Shown here: positions 6,900-7,536 of the stretch, in pieces | How the letters are laid out: every line of letters begins with the position of its first letter | Numbering within the stretch: the stretch's first letter is position 1 | Assembly: GCA_014382085.1 (NCBI GenBank) | Contig: JACNKJ010000086.1 | Coordinates: forward strand, 1-7,536 | Direction of reading: 5' to 3' | Length of the DNA: 7,536 nt | From: a bacterium | GTDB taxonomy: Bacteria; Krumholzibacteriota; Krumholzibacteriia; JACNKJ01 | Translations under genes and position numbers: made by a program | Notes under the pieces: model-generated | Database searches by the model: none | Told to the model about the DNA's origin: nothing | Seen by the model: only the letters and a program-made list of their open reading frames with translations

Positions 6900-6946
6900 T
6901 TCAAGCGGGGTAGGTCTTTTGAAAAGCTTCGACTTTTGTCGCCCAC

Positions 6947-6973
6947 AAAAAAAGCCCCTCCCTAGGGAGGGGC
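6947..6973 (-). terminator. Intrinsic terminator of the BNR-repeat protein gene
   Basis: The 20-nt perfect palindrome GCCCCTCCCTAGGGAGGGGC (6954-6973) is followed on the minus strand by seven T (6953-6947). It starts 17 nt after the TAA stop at 6991. The plus-strand side lacks a T-run, so it acts on minus-strand transcription and isolates the peptidase gene from the upstream gene. Confidence 0.92.
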
Positions 6974-6990
6974 GTCGGTGGGTATCCAGC

Positions 6991-7536
6991 TTATTTCAAT
7001 AGTTGGATTTTAAGGGAATGCGAGTCATTTTCCGCCTCAAGGCGAACAAAATAGACACCTGAAGGAGCCGAATCGCCCCTGTCGGTGCGGCCATCCCAAT
7101 TTGCGCTCTGATCACCGGCAGGCAATCTCTCCGCCCGGCGCAATTGTCGGACGAGTCGGCCGGAGACGTCGAAAATTCCCAGGCTCACCGGGCCGGGCTC
7201 GGCCAGGCGGAAGCGGATCTCGGTACTCGGATTGAAGGGATTGGGGAAATTGCCGAGCAGGGCGGCACTCGGCTGCTCGGGTGAATCGTTTACGGAGGTC
7301 ATCTGCGAGAGATCCAGACGGAACATGGACCTGCCGTGGGTGCCCGCCACAAGATTGCGGGTGGGCTGGTGGAATTTCAGATCCAGTACGGGCACCTTAG
7401 GAAGCCCCGTACCCAGAGCCTGCCAGGCATAGGCCGGCGCCGAGGCGTAGTAGACCCCCACATCGCTGCCCACAAAAAGCTGCTGGGGATAGTCCGGATC
7501 CACCACCACCACATAGAGCGGCAGCTCGGGCAGGCC
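6991..7536 (-). CDS. C-terminal part of a secreted Asp-box/BNR-like beta-propeller protein with T9SS-type sorting module (5' end outside window)
   Basis: The frame is open from the window edge to the TAA at 6991, giving 181 residues. The in-frame GTG near 7512 is only part of a Val run, not a likely start, because the homologous reading continues upstream (GLPELPLYVVVV). Residues about 1-75 look like the last blades of a sortilin/Asp-box (BNR) propeller: 'DPDYPQQLFVGSDVGVYY', 'GLPKVPVLDL' and 'AGTHGRSMFRLDL' are typical. A linker then leads to NFPNPFNP (96-103) and a beta-sandwich ending KIQLLK, the same type of C-terminal sorting or FlgD-Ig-like tail as in the neighbouring peptidase. The protein is therefore probably exported and surface-attached or released. 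Propellers of this kind occur in glycosidases, in adhesion proteins and in many proteins of unknown role; the missing N-terminal part would decide, so no enzymatic function is assigned. Confidence 0.85.
   Translation of the reverse strand, partial: GLPELPLYVVVVDPDYPQQLFVGSDVGVYYASAPAYAWQALGTGLPKVPVLDLKFHQPTRNLVAGTHGRSMFRLDLSQMTSVNDSPEQPSAALLGNFPNPFNPSTEIRFRLAEPGPVSLGIFDVSGRLVRQLRRAERLPAGDQSANWDGRTDRGDSAPSGVYFVRLEAENDSHSLKIQLLK

Overview
The window is moderately to highly G+C-rich bacterial DNA in which every convincing gene lies on the minus strand. It suggests an uncultured bacterium of the Fibrobacterota-Chlorobi-Bacteroidota (FCB) superphylum or a related high-GC candidate phylum. Two features point there. 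The succinate dehydrogenase flavoprotein is of the long Bacteroidota-like type with a five-helix cytochrome b558 partner. Two large secreted proteins end in the 'NFPNPFNP' plus beta-sandwich plus basic-tail module typical of type IX secretion (T9SS) cargo and FlgD-Ig-like tails in that group. The placement rests on protein families recalled from memory, not on a marker gene or a database search.

Layout in transcription order, from the right edge to the left. (1) 7536-6991: the 3' end of a secreted Asp-box/BNR beta-propeller-like protein with a C-terminal sorting module, followed by a strong intrinsic terminator (6973-6947). (2) 6946-6825: a leader region with a weak promoter candidate, possible competing small hairpins and a good ribosome binding site. 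(3) 6824-2067: a 1585-residue secreted cysteine peptidase of the gingipain family (C25), with a long mosaic tail: Ig-like domains, three carboxypeptidase-regulatory-like domains, an alpha/beta amidotransferase-like domain, a P domain and a sorting module. Two GC-rich hairpins follow it, the second a textbook terminator with a UUCG loop (2015-1988). (4) 1987-1718: a non-coding stretch dominated by a 151-bp fold-back element with 43-bp arms that include a perfect 21-bp core. (5) 1717-1004: sdhC, the membrane cytochrome b. (6) 1004 to beyond the left edge: sdhA, the flavoprotein, translationally coupled to sdhC through a TAATG overlap. sdhB would be expected just outside the window.

There are thus two functional blocks. 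One is a pair of separately terminated exported-protein genes, probably for extracellular protein degradation or cell-surface display. The other is a respiratory complex II operon (sdhCA, presumably B) linking succinate/fumarate chemistry to the quinone pool. Nothing in the sequence links the blocks except adjacency. The most unusual items are the long inverted repeat just upstream of sdhC, and the apparent loss of two substrate-site residues in SdhA close to the window edge, which may be real or may be poor sequence at a contig end. I see no tRNA, rRNA, CRISPR array or transposase gene, and no clear previously undescribed system.
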